64,000 bases of DNA from Micromonospora sediminimaris (GCA_900112325.1 FOLJ01000001.1:310001-374000), one strand, 5' to 3'. Positions 33,154 through 42,793 are shown, numbered from the stretch's first letter. Notes: generated by a model not told the origin, from the letters alone. Made by a program: numbers and translations.

Positions 33154-34328
33154 GCCGCCTCCCCGAACGCCAGGTCGCTGGCGAGCACCGCGGCGCCGGC
33201 CACGCCGGCCCGCGGGCCCAGCTCGGAGAGCACCACCGGCAGGTTCCCGGTGGCCAGCGGCAGCGAGCGGCGGTACACGACACTGCGGATCTCGGCGAGC
33301 AGGATGTGCCCGAGTTGGGCGAGTCCGCCGCCGATCACGATCATCGAGGGGTTGGTGAAGCTGACCAGCCCGGCGAGCACGCCGCCGACCCGCCGTCCCC
33401 CCTCGCGGATGAGCTGGATGCAGGTCACGTCCCCTTCGAGCGCCCCGGCGGCGACGTCGAGAGCGGTGACCGAGCCGTTCGCCTCCAGCCGCTCGGCCAG
33501 GGCGGGTGAGGTGCCGGCCCGCGCGGCGGCGGTGGCGTCCTTGGCGAGGGCCGCCCCGCTGAAGAGCGCCTCCAGGCAGCCGGCGTTGCCGCAGGAACAG
33601 ATCGACCCCTGCGGGTCGACCTGGATGTGGCCGATGTCGCCGGCGCACCCGTCGGTACCCCGGTAGACGTCGCCGCTGAGGTAGATCCCGCAGCCGATGC
33701 CGGTGCCGATCTTGACGAAGAGAAAATCGTCGACCGAGTGGGCCACGCCGCCGTGCCGCTCGCCGATGGCCATGATGTTCACGTCGTTGTCGACCACCGC
33801 CGGGCAGCCGTGCTCGCGGGTGAGCAGTTCACGGACGGGGAAGCGGTCCCAGCCGGGCATGATCGGCGGCGAGACCGGCACTCCGTCGCGGAAGCTGACC
33901 GGGCCGGGCACTCCGATACCGACCGCGTCGAGTCGCTCGTAGACGCCGTCGACCCGGGCCTTGTGCAGCAGCTCGTTGACGCGCTGGAGGATCGCCTTCG
34001 GACCGGACCGGATGTCGGCCGCCTCCGCGTACGCTGCCACCGGCTCCAGCCGGCCGTTGACGACCTCGACGTCGATCGAGCTGGCACCCAGGTCGACGGC
34101 GGCGAAACGCAGCTCGGGGCTCAGTTCGACAAGCGTCGACCGACGCCCGCCCCGGGAGGCCGCCTTGCCCGCCTCCGCCACGTAGCCGAGGGCGACCAGC
34201 CGCTCCAGTTCGGCGAGCAACCGGGGCCGGGGCATCTCCAGGCGGTCGGCGAGTTCGGCCCGCGACAGCGCTCCCTCGTCGCGTAACAACCGCAACAACC
34301 GGACGTGCAGGGGGTCGGCGTTGGGCAC
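33150..34328 (-). CDS. ROK-family transcriptional repressor of the sugar operon
   Basis: From GTG 34328 (GGGAGAGGTGAG ahead) the product is 392 residues: an N-terminal winged helix (LSRAELADRLEMPRPRLLAE, about residues 22-41), then a ROK kinase-like fold with VDNDVNIMAIGERH and zinc site CSCGNAGCLEALF. It should bind the palindrome about 120 bases upstream and respond to the imported sugar. It is the first gene of the operon, so the repressor controls itself. Confidence 0.9.
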   Translation of the reverse strand: MPNADPLHVRLLRLLRDEGALSRAELADRLEMPRPRLLAELERLVALGYVAEAGKAASRGGRRSTLVELSPELRFAAVDLGASSIDVEVVNGRLEPVAAYAEAADIRSGPKAILQRVNELLHKARVDGVYERLDAVGIGVPGPVSFRDGVPVSPPIMPGWDRFPVRELLTREHGCPAVVDNDVNIMAIGERHGGVAHSVDDFLFVKIGTGIGCGIYLSGDVYRGTDGCAGDIGHIQVDPQGSICSCGNAGCLEALFSGAALAKDATAAARAGTSPALAERLEANGSVTALDVAAGALEGDVTCIQLIREGGRRVGGVLAGLVSFTNPSMIVIGGGLAQLGHILLAEIRSVVYRRSLPLATGNLPVVLSELGPRAGVAGAAVLASDLAFGEAA

Positions 34329-34769
34329 GGGCTCACCTCTCCCACCGGGGGTGTTCACATCGACGAAATGCCGACGTGTGGTGCCCGACACAGTAGGAGG
34401 CTTCAGTGCACCCTGTCCAGACCTTAGAACCAATCTGTGCCCAACTTTTGCTGGATCTAGCAAAAGCTACCGGCGAGTCGACACCATGCCCGAGCCGCAG
34501 GCCAGCACCTCCACCGCCACCACTCCATCGATTCTCATCGCGCTACCCGACGCACCACCGCAGGCGTCGAATGACATCCGTCCGGGCGACGACATTGGGC
34601 AAAATCCGTCCGGCCCGTCGACACACCAGGAAACGTTTGTCGATATCGTTGCATTGACATCGACTGACGCCGAAGGTAGCGTCCCCGGCAAGACACGGGG
34701 GAAATACCAGCCACGCATTTGTTGATAATGCGTTCCCCCCTCCTGTCCTCACATCAGGGAGGGAAATCC
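34329..34769. other. Regulatory spacer between the ROK operon and a secreted protein gene
   Basis: It holds the ROK operator at 34445-34466 and a less GC-rich segment (about 34600-34760) that should contain the promoter of the downstream gene. A 77-codon frame from ATG 34491 has no ribosome site. I see no other gene. Confidence 0.5.
34445..34466 (-). promoter_or_regulatory. Palindromic operator for the ROK repressor
   Basis: CTTTTGCT (34445-34452) and AGCAAAAG (34459-34466) form a perfect 8-bp inverted repeat with a 6-base gap, much more A/T-rich than its surroundings. It lies about 117 bases upstream of the repressor start, where an operon promoter is expected. Confidence 0.6.
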
Positions 34770-35252
34770 ATGAAGATCGGTTATCGCGCGGCAGCCGTGG
34801 CGCTATTGGCCACGCTACTGGTCGCGCCAGCCGCCCGAGCCGAGGCGACGCCGTCGATCACTGCGGGAAGCGCACCGGCAGCCGACCGCAAGACGACTCA
34901 CAGCGCCCCCTCTGAGCTGCTGCGATCCTCCACGAGCGAGGTCGTGACACCGCTCGGCAACTGCACCGCTGGGGTCTTTTGCGGAGAGGTGAAGAACCGG
35001 CTCGGCAGGTCGTTGAAAATCTCCGGAAACTGGCCTTCAAACACAAAGACAATGATGCTCCCGGCCGGCCAGGGCGCCGCTTCCGACTCCAGCTACTACT
35101 ACGATTTCCGGGACACCGACGGGTTCCAGGTGCCGAGCGGCTACATCTATTACGACACGATTGGCAGCACCTATCGTCCCGGCTGGCACCGGGTCAGGGA
35201 CTACCAGGAAATCACGCTCAACGCCTGGTGTCTCGTCTCGGCCTGCGGCTGA
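34770..35252 (+). CDS. Small secreted protein of unknown function
   Basis: The 160-residue product has a clear signal peptide (MKIGYRAAAVALLATLLVAP, cleavage near ARA-EA). The mature part includes GNCTAGVFCGEVKNRL and ends LNAWCLVSACG, so four cysteines are positioned for two disulphides. The middle is rich in Y/S/D (SSYYYDFRDTDGF). It resembles small exported peptidase-inhibitor or signal-type proteins, but I do not recognise it. AGGGAGG lies seven bases before ATG 34770. It is followed by a strong terminator, so it is monocistronic. Confidence 0.7.
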   Translation: MKIGYRAAAVALLATLLVAPAARAEATPSITAGSAPAADRKTTHSAPSELLRSSTSEVVTPLGNCTAGVFCGEVKNRLGRSLKISGNWPSNTKTMMLPAGQGAASDSSYYYDFRDTDGFQVPSGYIYYDTIGSTYRPGWHRVRDYQEITLNAWCLVSACG

Positions 35253-35279
35253 CAGTCAATCGCAGTACGCAGCTGAGAT

Positions 35280-35316
35280 CGTCGCCGTGCCCCAGCGCTC
35301 CCGGGGCACGGCGACG
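35280..35316. terminator. Bidirectional terminator between convergent genes
   Basis: CGTCGCCGTGCCCC (35280-35293) and GGGGCACGGCGACG (35303-35316) form a perfect 14-bp stem with a 9-base loop. It serves the secreted protein gene and the convergent membrane protein gene. Confidence 0.8.
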
Positions 35317-35320
35317 ACCC

Positions 35321-36466
35321 TCAGCCGGCACGCCCGCCACCTTCCTTCGAGCGCAGCTTGCGATCGTCGCGCAACTCAACGTAGGGCTCCCGATCGACCG
35401 GCCGGAGGCCGCCGCTGATCGCCCGCGCCCGCGCCAGCTCGGCATCGAGTTCCGCACCGAACAGGATCGCGATGTTGCTCAACCAGAGCCAGACCAGGAA
35501 GATGATCACCCCGGCCAGCGCCCCGTAGGTCTTGTTGTACGAGCCGAAGTTGCCGACGTAGAAGGCGAACAGGCCGGAGACCAGCAGCCAGATCAGCACC
35601 GCCAGCACCCCACCCGGGCTCACCCAGCGGAAGCCGCCCTGGCGCGCGTTCGGGGACGCCCAGTAGAGGATGGCGAACATCAGGCTGACCAGGAGCAGCA
35701 GCACCGGCCACTTGGCGATGTCCCACACCGCCACGGCCGTGCTCCCCACCCCCAGCGCAGCGCCGACCTCCTCGGCGAAGCGGCCGGTGAAGACCACGAT
35801 CACCGCACTGGCCAACAGCATCACACCGACCAGCGCGGTGACCCCCACCCGGATCGGCAGGGTCTTCCAGATCGGGCGGCCCTCCGGCACGTCGTAGATC
35901 GCATTGGAGGCGCGCATGAAGGCAGCGACGTAACCGGAGGCGGACCAGAAGGCGGCGAGCAGACCGATGATCGCGGCGATACCAGCCAGCCCGCCGTTCT
36001 GCTGGGCCTGCTCGATCGCGGCATCGAGGATCATGCGGATGTTCTCCTCGGGCACCGACTCCGCGACGGTGTCACGTACCGTCCGGGTGGCCGCCGGGCC
36101 CAGCAGGCCCAGCAGCGAAACCAGCACCAGCAGGCCCGGAAAGATGGAGAGCACCCCGTAGTAGGTGAGTGCCGCGGCCCAGTCGGTCAGGCTGTCGTCG
36201 CCGAACTCGCGCACCGTCCGGCGCACCGCCGCCAGCCACTCGCCCCGCGACAACCGGCCCGGATGTGCCGGCGGGTCACTTGCCTCGCGCCCTACCGGCA
36301 CCTGGTCGCGGTCGGCACCCGACTCGTTTCGCCGCCCCTCGCGGTCACGGTCGTCCGGCCGCTCCGCGCGGCCGCGGGCGGCACCCGACTCGTCCCGCTG
36401 CCCCTCGGGGGCGGTGTCGAGCCCCGGGTCACGCCGGTCTGGACGGGAAGACTCCTCGGAGGCCAT
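35321..36466 (-). CDS. YihY/BrkB-family membrane protein
   Basis: From ATG 36466 (GGGGAGAGG ahead) the product is 381 residues. The first 75 residues are strongly charged and rich in R/D/E. Then six hydrophobic segments follow the YihY pattern: LTDWAAALTYYGVLSIFPGL, VAAFMRASNAIYDVPEGRP, YNKTYGALAGVIIFLVWLWL and NIAILFGAELDAELARAR. The family is conserved, often called virulence factor BrkB, with no firm function. The long charged N-terminal extension is a common actinobacterial variation. Confidence 0.85.
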   Translation of the reverse strand: MASEESSRPDRRDPGLDTAPEGQRDESGAARGRAERPDDRDREGRRNESGADRDQVPVGREASDPPAHPGRLSRGEWLAAVRRTVREFGDDSLTDWAAALTYYGVLSIFPGLLVLVSLLGLLGPAATRTVRDTVAESVPEENIRMILDAAIEQAQQNGGLAGIAAIIGLLAAFWSASGYVAAFMRASNAIYDVPEGRPIWKTLPIRVGVTALVGVMLLASAVIVVFTGRFAEEVGAALGVGSTAVAVWDIAKWPVLLLLVSLMFAILYWASPNARQGGFRWVSPGGVLAVLIWLLVSGLFAFYVGNFGSYNKTYGALAGVIIFLVWLWLSNIAILFGAELDAELARARAISGGLRPVDREPYVELRDDRKLRSKEGGGRAG

Positions 36467-37033
36467 CGCCTCTCCCCTCGGCTCCGCTCGGTGCTGGTTG
36501 AGGAGACATGCCCAGAGACCGACGTGAAGTAACCCCACCGGGCAGCCGCTCGCCCGGCTGGCCCGAAGCCTCGGGCCAGGGTGCGAGACGGCCGGCGCGG
36601 TTCCGGTTCCGGGCAGACCCGGGAAATGCGCCTACGGTGCTTCCCATCCACCGGCTCAGACGAATGCGATCACTGCGGGGAATTGGTCGTGCCTCGCCCG
36701 CCGGGATCGGCCCACCGGCCAGCGATGCGCCCCGGGACCGGCCGCGTCGATCTTCCGGAGGACGTCGAGCAGGCGACAACCCAGCCGGTTCGGAGCGACA
36801 CCTACCGTAGTCGCATACACGGAGAGTAATCACTCGACTAGATTTTCTAGTCGACAAATCCGCCCGCAAGATGCCCGCTAACCCGATAAAACGGACAGCT
36901 GTCGTTGCCCTCTCCGGCGACCAGCCCTACCTCCATCGGCACGTCCGGGCCAATCATGAACGCTATTCTTAATTATTGCCGCGACGCATGACTTGAAAGA
37001 ATGTAAAGTCACTCAGCGAAGCGATGTGCGACT
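36467..37033. other. A/T-richer spacer with a hairpin and the TRAP operon promoter
   Basis: No gene is supported between the YihY start and the TRAP permease. TCGACTAG (36834-36841) and CTAGTCGA (36847-36854) form a perfect 8-bp stem with loop ATTTT, which could be an operator or terminator. From 36940 to 37000 the DNA is A/T-rich (CTATTCTTAATTATTGCC), a probable promoter for the TRAP operon. The first 300 bases are GC-rich without motifs. Confidence 0.5.
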
Positions 37034-39274
37034 ATGTCCCCCAACGTGGAGTCAATTCGCGTATCGTCCCCCCTCGTGTCGGCTATCCGATTCACCGAAG
37101 ATTCCGGACCTGAGCGTCGCGGCGGACACAGCCGAGTCGCGGAGGCGGAGGCACCCGCCGTCGGGACCGATCCGGTCCAGATCGATCCGACCGACATCGC
37201 CGGGCGGTTCGAGGACGAGAAGCCGGGTCGGGTGCTGACCGGACCAATCGCTCTCGCACTGACCGCGGCCACCCTGGCGATCAGCCTGCTGGCGCTCTGG
37301 CAGGTGTTCCGGCCGCTGGCCCAGGGCAGCAAGTACTACCTGATCTTCTTCCTCGCCGGCGTACTCCCGTTGGTCTTCCTCGTCTACCCGGCCGACCTGC
37401 GGCCGCCTCGCCGCCTGCGGGAGCTGTTCGCAGGTCGAGCCTCGTCGGCGTCGACACCCGACGCGACCGGGTCCGGCGGATCCAGGCCGACCGGGTCCGG
37501 CGGGTCCGGGCCCAGCCGGGTCGACTGGTTGCTGGCCGCCGCGGCGCTGGCCGGCTGCCTGTACCCGGTGCTGCCGATCGCCCTGGCCGGCGGTGGCGGC
37601 GGCTACGACGCCTTCCTCGACCGGCAAGGGCTGCTGGTCGGGATGGACGTGGCGATGGGCAGCGTCCTGCTGCTCCTGCTGCTGGAGGGCTGCCGACGCA
37701 CCACCGGCTGGATCCTGCCCGCCGTCTGTCTGGTCTTCCTCGGCTACGGCTACTACGGGGGACTGCTGCCACAGACCTGGGCGGTGGCACACGCCGGGCT
37801 GGACTTCGGGCAACTGGTCGACGCCTTCTACAACTCCGACAGCGGCTTCTACGGCACCCCGCTGGACGTGGCCGCCACGTACATCGTGCTGTTCACCATC
37901 TACGGGGCGGTGCTCGATCTCTCCGGCGCCGGCCGGTTCTTCGTGAACCTGTCCGCCGCGGCGTTCCGGCGCTCGCGCACCGCCGCCGGTCGTACGGCGG
38001 TGGCCTCCGGCTTCCTGCTCGGCACCGTCTCCGGCTCCGGCGCAGCGACCACCGTCAGCATCGGCGCGGTCACCTGGCCGATCCTGCGCCGTGCCGGGTA
38101 CCCGGCGGAACGGGCCGGCGGCATGCTCGCCGCAGCCGGCGTCGGTGCCATCCTGTCCCCGCCGACGCTCGGCGCGGCGGCCTTCATCATCGCCGAGTAC
38201 CTCGGCGTGTCCTACCTCCAGGTACTCGGCTGGGCGGTGGTGCCGACCGTCCTCTACTACCTCGGCATCGTGCTCTCGGTGGAGATCGACGCACGCCGCT
38301 CCGGAGTGCGGGCGGCATCCCTCGCAGCCGGTTCCGCCTGGCGGCTGCTGGCCCGGTCCGGGTATCACTTCGCCTCACTGTTCGCCATCGTCGGGCTGCT
38401 CGCCGTCGGGCTGTCGGCGACCCGTGCCGTGGTGCTGGCCACCGTCCTCGCAATCGTCCTGTCCTTCCTGGACCGCAGTCACCGGCTCACCCCGGCCCGA
38501 CTGGTCGCCGCGCTCTCCAACGGCGTACGCGGAGTCCTCGCCGTCACCGTCGTCTGCGCGGCGGCCGGCGTCATCACCGCCACCACCACCAAGACCGGGC
38601 TCGGTCCGCAGGCCGCCGCGCTCCTGGTCGGCGCCGCGAGCGCGGTCAGCTCCGAGCCGGCCGTGGTGCTCGCGCTGACCGCGCTGCTCGCCGCCGTCGC
38701 GCTCAGCCTGCTCGGCCTGGCGGTCCCGGTGACCGCGTCGTTCGTGATCGGCTGGGTGATCATCGGGCCGGCGCTGCTGGACCTCGGGGTCAGCGCTCCC
38801 GCCGCCGCCATGTTCGTCTTCTACTTCGCGGTGCTGTCCGAGGTGTCGCCGCCGACCGCGCTCGCCGCCGTCGCCGCCGCCGCGGTCACCGGTGGACGAC
38901 TGGTGCCGACCATGTGGCACACCCTGCGGTACGCGCTGCCGGCGTACCTGATTCCGCTGGCATTCGTGATCACCCCGACCGGGCTCGGTCTGCTCGGCAT
39001 CGGCGGCCCCCGGCGGATCCTCGTCGCGGCCGTCGTCACGGCCCTCGGTGTCGCGGTGCTGGCCGTCGCGGCGGGCGGCTGGCTGCCCGGCGTCGGCGCG
39101 GCGGGCGCGCCGGAACGCGTCATCGGCGGGGCCGCCGGACTGACGCTGCTCTGGCTGCAACCCGTGCCCGTCGCGATCGGTGCCGTGCTGGCCGGCGTCA
39201 TGGCGGTGGGCGTGTTCATACGACGCGGATCCGCCGGCCCCTCCGGCGGAACGCGAGCCGGATCACCGGCATGA
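37034..39274 (+). CDS. Fused TRAP transporter permease (DctQM-type, TAXI-linked)
   Basis: The 746-residue protein has about 16-18 hydrophobic segments. The first part (to about 230) is DctQ-like and the rest DctM-like, including AVASGFLLGTVSGSGAATTV, RAGYPAERAGGMLAAAGVGA, ILSPPTLGAAAFIIAEYLGV and AMFVFYFAVLSEVSPPTALA, all typical of fused TRAP permeases. It should import an organic acid, often a carboxylate, using a cation gradient, with a TAXI-type receptor. An inserted Gly/Ser/Pro loop lies at about 137-158. The first 60 residues are polar, so a later start is possible; no ribosome site precedes ATG 37034. Confidence 0.9.
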   Translation: MSPNVESIRVSSPLVSAIRFTEDSGPERRGGHSRVAEAEAPAVGTDPVQIDPTDIAGRFEDEKPGRVLTGPIALALTAATLAISLLALWQVFRPLAQGSKYYLIFFLAGVLPLVFLVYPADLRPPRRLRELFAGRASSASTPDATGSGGSRPTGSGGSGPSRVDWLLAAAALAGCLYPVLPIALAGGGGGYDAFLDRQGLLVGMDVAMGSVLLLLLLEGCRRTTGWILPAVCLVFLGYGYYGGLLPQTWAVAHAGLDFGQLVDAFYNSDSGFYGTPLDVAATYIVLFTIYGAVLDLSGAGRFFVNLSAAAFRRSRTAAGRTAVASGFLLGTVSGSGAATTVSIGAVTWPILRRAGYPAERAGGMLAAAGVGAILSPPTLGAAAFIIAEYLGVSYLQVLGWAVVPTVLYYLGIVLSVEIDARRSGVRAASLAAGSAWRLLARSGYHFASLFAIVGLLAVGLSATRAVVLATVLAIVLSFLDRSHRLTPARLVAALSNGVRGVLAVTVVCAAAGVITATTTKTGLGPQAAALLVGAASAVSSEPAVVLALTALLAAVALSLLGLAVPVTASFVIGWVIIGPALLDLGVSAPAAAMFVFYFAVLSEVSPPTALAAVAAAAVTGGRLVPTMWHTLRYALPAYLIPLAFVITPTGLGLLGIGGPRRILVAAVVTALGVAVLAVAAGGWLPGVGAAGAPERVIGGAAGLTLLWLQPVPVAIGAVLAGVMAVGVFIRRGSAGPSGGTRAGSPA

Positions 39275-39291
39275 CCCAGGAAGGAGACACT

Positions 39292-40311
39292 GTGGGACGG
39301 ATCAACGCGCGGCTCGTCGCCGGGGTGGGAGTCCTCACCCTCGTCGCCGCCGGCGCCGCCGGTTGCGGAGGCCGCCAGGACGCCGCGGCCACGGACGACA
39401 CCGCGAGCGCCGTCACCTGTGAGGTGGCCGAGAACACCCGGGTGGGCATCGCCACCGGTAACGCCACCGGCGTCTACTACGTGGTCGGCAACGCCCTGGC
39501 CGGTCAGCTCGCGGACAGCACCGGCGGCCGGTTGACCGGCACCGCAGCCGAGACCGGAGCATCGGTCCAGAACATCGAACAGCTCGTCGGTGGCCAGTAC
39601 GACGTGGCCTTCTCGCTGTTCGACACGGCCGTCAACGCGGTGGAGGGCAAGGACAGCTTCAGCGCACCGCAGCCGGTCGAGGCGCTGGCCCGGATCTACG
39701 ACAACTACACCCAGGTGGTCGTCCGGGCCGACGCGGGGATCAACTCGGTGGCCGACATGCGCGGCAAGAAGATCTCGACGGGCTCCCCCAAGTCCGGCAC
39801 CGAGGTCATCGCGAACCGGCTGTTGGAGGCCGCCGGCCTGAACCCGGCCACAGACGTCCAGGCCCAGCGGCTCGACCTCACCAAGACCGTGGAGGGCGTC
39901 AAGGACGGCACCGTCGACGGTTTCTTCTGGTCCGGCGGGCTGCCCACCGGCGGCCTCACCGACCTGTTCACCACCGCTGGCGACAAGGTCAAATTCATCG
40001 ACATCACGCCCTTGCTGCCTAAGATGAGCGAACTGAACCCCGCGTACCAGGCCGGCACGATCGGCAAGGACGTGTACTCCACAGTGGCGGACACCCCGAC
40101 CATCGTGGTCCCGAACGTGCTGCTCGTCCGCAAGGACCTCGACGCCAACGTGGCCTGCGCCATCACTCGGACCGTGTTCGAGAAGAAGGACGCGCTGGCC
40201 CAGGCCAATCCCGCTGCCAAGGGCATCGCCCTGGACACCGCCCGCAAGACCGACCCGGTCGGTCTGCACCGGGGCGCGGCCAAGGCGTTGCAGGACCTCG
40301 GCGCGAGCTGA
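39292..40311 (+). CDS. TAXI-family TRAP transporter receptor (lipoprotein)
   Basis: The 339-residue protein starts at GTG 39292 behind AAGGAG (39281-39286). It has a lipobox (AAGC, C25). The mature part shows the TAXI pattern: VGIATGNATGVYYVVGNALA, AETGASVQNIEQL, ISTGSPKSGTEVIANRLL, VDGFFWSGGLPTG and VVPNVLLVRKDLD. Receptors of this group deliver organic acids such as glutamate or similar compounds to the TRAP permease. An alternative ATG at 39271 overlaps the permease stop (ATGA). Confidence 0.92.
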   Translation: MGRINARLVAGVGVLTLVAAGAAGCGGRQDAAATDDTASAVTCEVAENTRVGIATGNATGVYYVVGNALAGQLADSTGGRLTGTAAETGASVQNIEQLVGGQYDVAFSLFDTAVNAVEGKDSFSAPQPVEALARIYDNYTQVVVRADAGINSVADMRGKKISTGSPKSGTEVIANRLLEAAGLNPATDVQAQRLDLTKTVEGVKDGTVDGFFWSGGLPTGGLTDLFTTAGDKVKFIDITPLLPKMSELNPAYQAGTIGKDVYSTVADTPTIVVPNVLLVRKDLDANVACAITRTVFEKKDALAQANPAAKGIALDTARKTDPVGLHRGAAKALQDLGAS

Positions 40312-40316
40312 CCGAC

Positions 40317-40355
40317 GGCGGCCGGGCCGGCGTCTGACACCCCGGCCCGGCCGCC
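40317..40355 (+). terminator. Intergenic hairpin within the TRAP/sensor operon
   Basis: GGCGGCCGGGCCGG (40317-40330) and CCGGCCCGGCCGCC (40342-40355) are perfectly complementary over 14 bp with an 11-base loop. It sits between the first TAXI gene and the sensor kinase and may reduce expression of the downstream signalling genes. Confidence 0.65.
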
Positions 40356-40375
40356 CCCGACCTCGGGAGACCCCC

Positions 40376-42793
40376 GTGCCGCTGTCCTCGCTGGCCCGCG
40401 TACGCCGGCACAACCGTCCGTCCGGCCACACCGGCCGACTCTGGTCGGTGCGTACCCAACTGCTCGCACCGATCCTGATCGCCACCGCCGGCCTGCTCGT
40501 GCTGGGGGCCATCCAGACCGGTGACGCCCTGGCCGCCTCCGCCGACGCCGAACGGGCCCGCGTGCTGGCCGGCACCGCCACCGCCACCGTCTCGCTGGTA
40601 CACGAGCTGGAACGGGAACTCGGTGAGACGGCGGCGCTCCGCCAGCGCGGCGGTACCTCCGGCCGGCAGTTGGTCGACGCCCAGCGGCACCGGGTCGACG
40701 AGGCCAGCGAACGCTACCGGACCGCCAGCTCCGACGCCCGCCGCACCGCCCCGGACCTCGGCCACGACCTCGACGGCGTGACCGAACACCTCGACCAGCT
40801 CGACGAGGCCCGGATCGCCGCGCTCACCACCGACAATGCCGACGGGATCTACGTGGCGCTGGTCGAGTCGCTGCTCGCCGTCGCCGACGCGCTGCCCGCT
40901 CAGCTACGCGACCCTGAGCTGGCCAACCGCGCCCGTGAGGTGGCCGCCGTCGCCGCCCAGGAACACCTGGCGTCGCTGGAACGTGACCTGCTCCGGGCAA
41001 TCTTCGTGCGAGGTGAGCTGGTCGAGGGCGAACTCGCCCGGCTGGGCCGGCTGCGCGGCGCGCAGGAGCAGCGGCAGGCCGAGTTCTCCCGGATCGCCGG
41101 GGAACGCGCCACCGACGCGTACACCCGTCTGATCGCCGGCGGCGACGTCTCCACCGCCCGCCGGATGCGCGACAGCGCATTGAACGCCGACGCCGAGCCG
41201 GCCGCGCTGCCCGCCGACGGAGACGCCTGGTACGTCGCCCAGAGCGGTGCCATCCGCCGATTCAACCTGCTCGGCCGGGAACTCTCCGACGAGCTGGACC
41301 AGCGCGCCGCCGAGTTGGCCACGGACGCCCGACAACGGGCATTGGTCACCGGCGGATCCACCGCCGGCCTGGCGCTGGTCTCGCTGGCCAGCGCCGCGCT
41401 GCTGGCGGTACGCACCAGCCGCCGGCTGCGCCGGCTACGGGTGGCGGCGCTGACCATGGCACATCGGGAGCTGCCCGAGCGGATCACCGCCATCGCGGCC
41501 GGCGACAGCGGCCCGACGGAGGGCACCGCCTCGCAACTCACCGCGGGAATCAGCCGTGGACGCGACGAGATCGCCCAGGTGGCCGAGGCGTTCGACACCG
41601 TCAACCGGGCCGCGCTGCGGCTCGCCGGTGCGCAGGCCGAACTGCGGATGGACGTGACCCGGATGGTCGAGGCGCTGGCCCGCCGGATCCGGACGCTGAT
41701 CACCCGGCAGCTGCGGCTGCTCGACGAGTTCGAGCAGGAGGAGACGGATCCGGACGCGTTGGCCCGACTCTTCGCCCTCGACCATCTCGCCGCCCGGATG
41801 CGGCGCAACGGAGAGAACCTGCTGGTCCTGGCCGGCGGCGAGCCCGGACGCTCGCAGGACGGCCCGCATCTGGTGGCCGACGTCGTACGCGGCGCCGCCT
41901 CCGAGATCGAGGAGTACGCCCGGGTCGAGATCGACGTGCCCACCGCCGGTGTGCACGGTTCGGCGGTCGGCAACCTGGTGCACCTGCTGGCCGAGCTGTT
42001 GGAGAACGCCACCTCGTACTCCCCGCCGCACACCCCGGTGCACGTGGACGGTCGACGTACCGTCGACGGGCTGACCCTGCGCGTACACGACCAGGGCATC
42101 GGCATCGGCGAGAACCGGCTGGCCGAGATCAACGAGCGGCTGCGCGCCCCGGCCGCGTTGTCCAGCGCCGCGGCCGGCAGCATGGGCCTGCACGTGGTGG
42201 CCCACCTGGCCGCCCGGCACGGCATCCAGGTGCGGCTGCACAGCGCCGGTGCCGGAACGGTCGCCCAGGTGGACGTGCCGGAGTCGCTGCTGACCCGGAT
42301 GGAGCAGCTCACCGGCCGTCCGAACGCGGTCGGCCGGCCGGCGCCCCCGGCCGCCGGCGCCTGGTTCCGGCACCGGGGCGCTCCGGCGGTGGTCGGTGCC
42401 GCAGCAGACCGGTACGACGTGCACCGCGCCCCCACGATGACGCTGCCGGTGGTGGGCAACGGCGCAGCGGCCTGGTCACCCGAACAGCCCGGTCAACCGC
42501 ACTACCGACCGCCCGCACAGCCCGTCGGCGTCGCGCCGAACGGGCCACCCGCGTCGGCCAACGGCGCGTCGACCTGGCGACCCGGCGCCGCCCGCCCCGA
42601 GGAAGCCACCGCGGCCGGCCTGCCCCGGCGGGTACGCGGCGGCGGCCTTCAGTCCGAACTGCACGACGTGCCGCCGCCGCAGGCCGCGCCGGACCTGCTC
42701 GACCCCGAGGTGGTACGGGCCCGGCTGTCCGCCCTCTCCGCCGGGGTGGCCCACGCGATGCGACGTAACCAGCAGACGAACGGGAGACCCTGA
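40376..42793 (+). CDS. Nitrate-sensor-type histidine kinase (CvnA-like)
   Basis: The 805-residue protein has two membrane segments (about residues 27-50 and 325-347) flanking an extracellular NIT-like helical domain (about 50-320), then HAMP. It carries the actinobacterial orphan-kinase core LFALDHLAARMRRNGENLLV, N-box ELLENATSYSPP, and the ATP lid DQGIGIG. No phospho-acceptor H-box of the usual form is seen, as in CvnA proteins of conservons. The C-terminal 160 residues are a proline- and glycine-rich disordered tail. GTG-independent ATG 40376 is used; it directly precedes a Roadblock gene. Confidence 0.88.
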   Translation: MPLSSLARVRRHNRPSGHTGRLWSVRTQLLAPILIATAGLLVLGAIQTGDALAASADAERARVLAGTATATVSLVHELERELGETAALRQRGGTSGRQLVDAQRHRVDEASERYRTASSDARRTAPDLGHDLDGVTEHLDQLDEARIAALTTDNADGIYVALVESLLAVADALPAQLRDPELANRAREVAAVAAQEHLASLERDLLRAIFVRGELVEGELARLGRLRGAQEQRQAEFSRIAGERATDAYTRLIAGGDVSTARRMRDSALNADAEPAALPADGDAWYVAQSGAIRRFNLLGRELSDELDQRAAELATDARQRALVTGGSTAGLALVSLASAALLAVRTSRRLRRLRVAALTMAHRELPERITAIAAGDSGPTEGTASQLTAGISRGRDEIAQVAEAFDTVNRAALRLAGAQAELRMDVTRMVEALARRIRTLITRQLRLLDEFEQEETDPDALARLFALDHLAARMRRNGENLLVLAGGEPGRSQDGPHLVADVVRGAASEIEEYARVEIDVPTAGVHGSAVGNLVHLLAELLENATSYSPPHTPVHVDGRRTVDGLTLRVHDQGIGIGENRLAEINERLRAPAALSSAAAGSMGLHVVAHLAARHGIQVRLHSAGAGTVAQVDVPESLLTRMEQLTGRPNAVGRPAPPAAGAWFRHRGAPAVVGAAADRYDVHRAPTMTLPVVGNGAAAWSPEQPGQPHYRPPAQPVGVAPNGPPASANGASTWRPGAARPEEATAAGLPRRVRGGGLQSELHDVPPPQAAPDLLDPEVVRARLSALSAGVAHAMRRNQQTNGRP

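Noticed and set aside
34491..34725. A 77-codon protein in the ROK upstream region
   Set aside because: No ribosome site, Pro/Ser/Thr-rich sequence without pattern, and it overlaps the likely promoter region.
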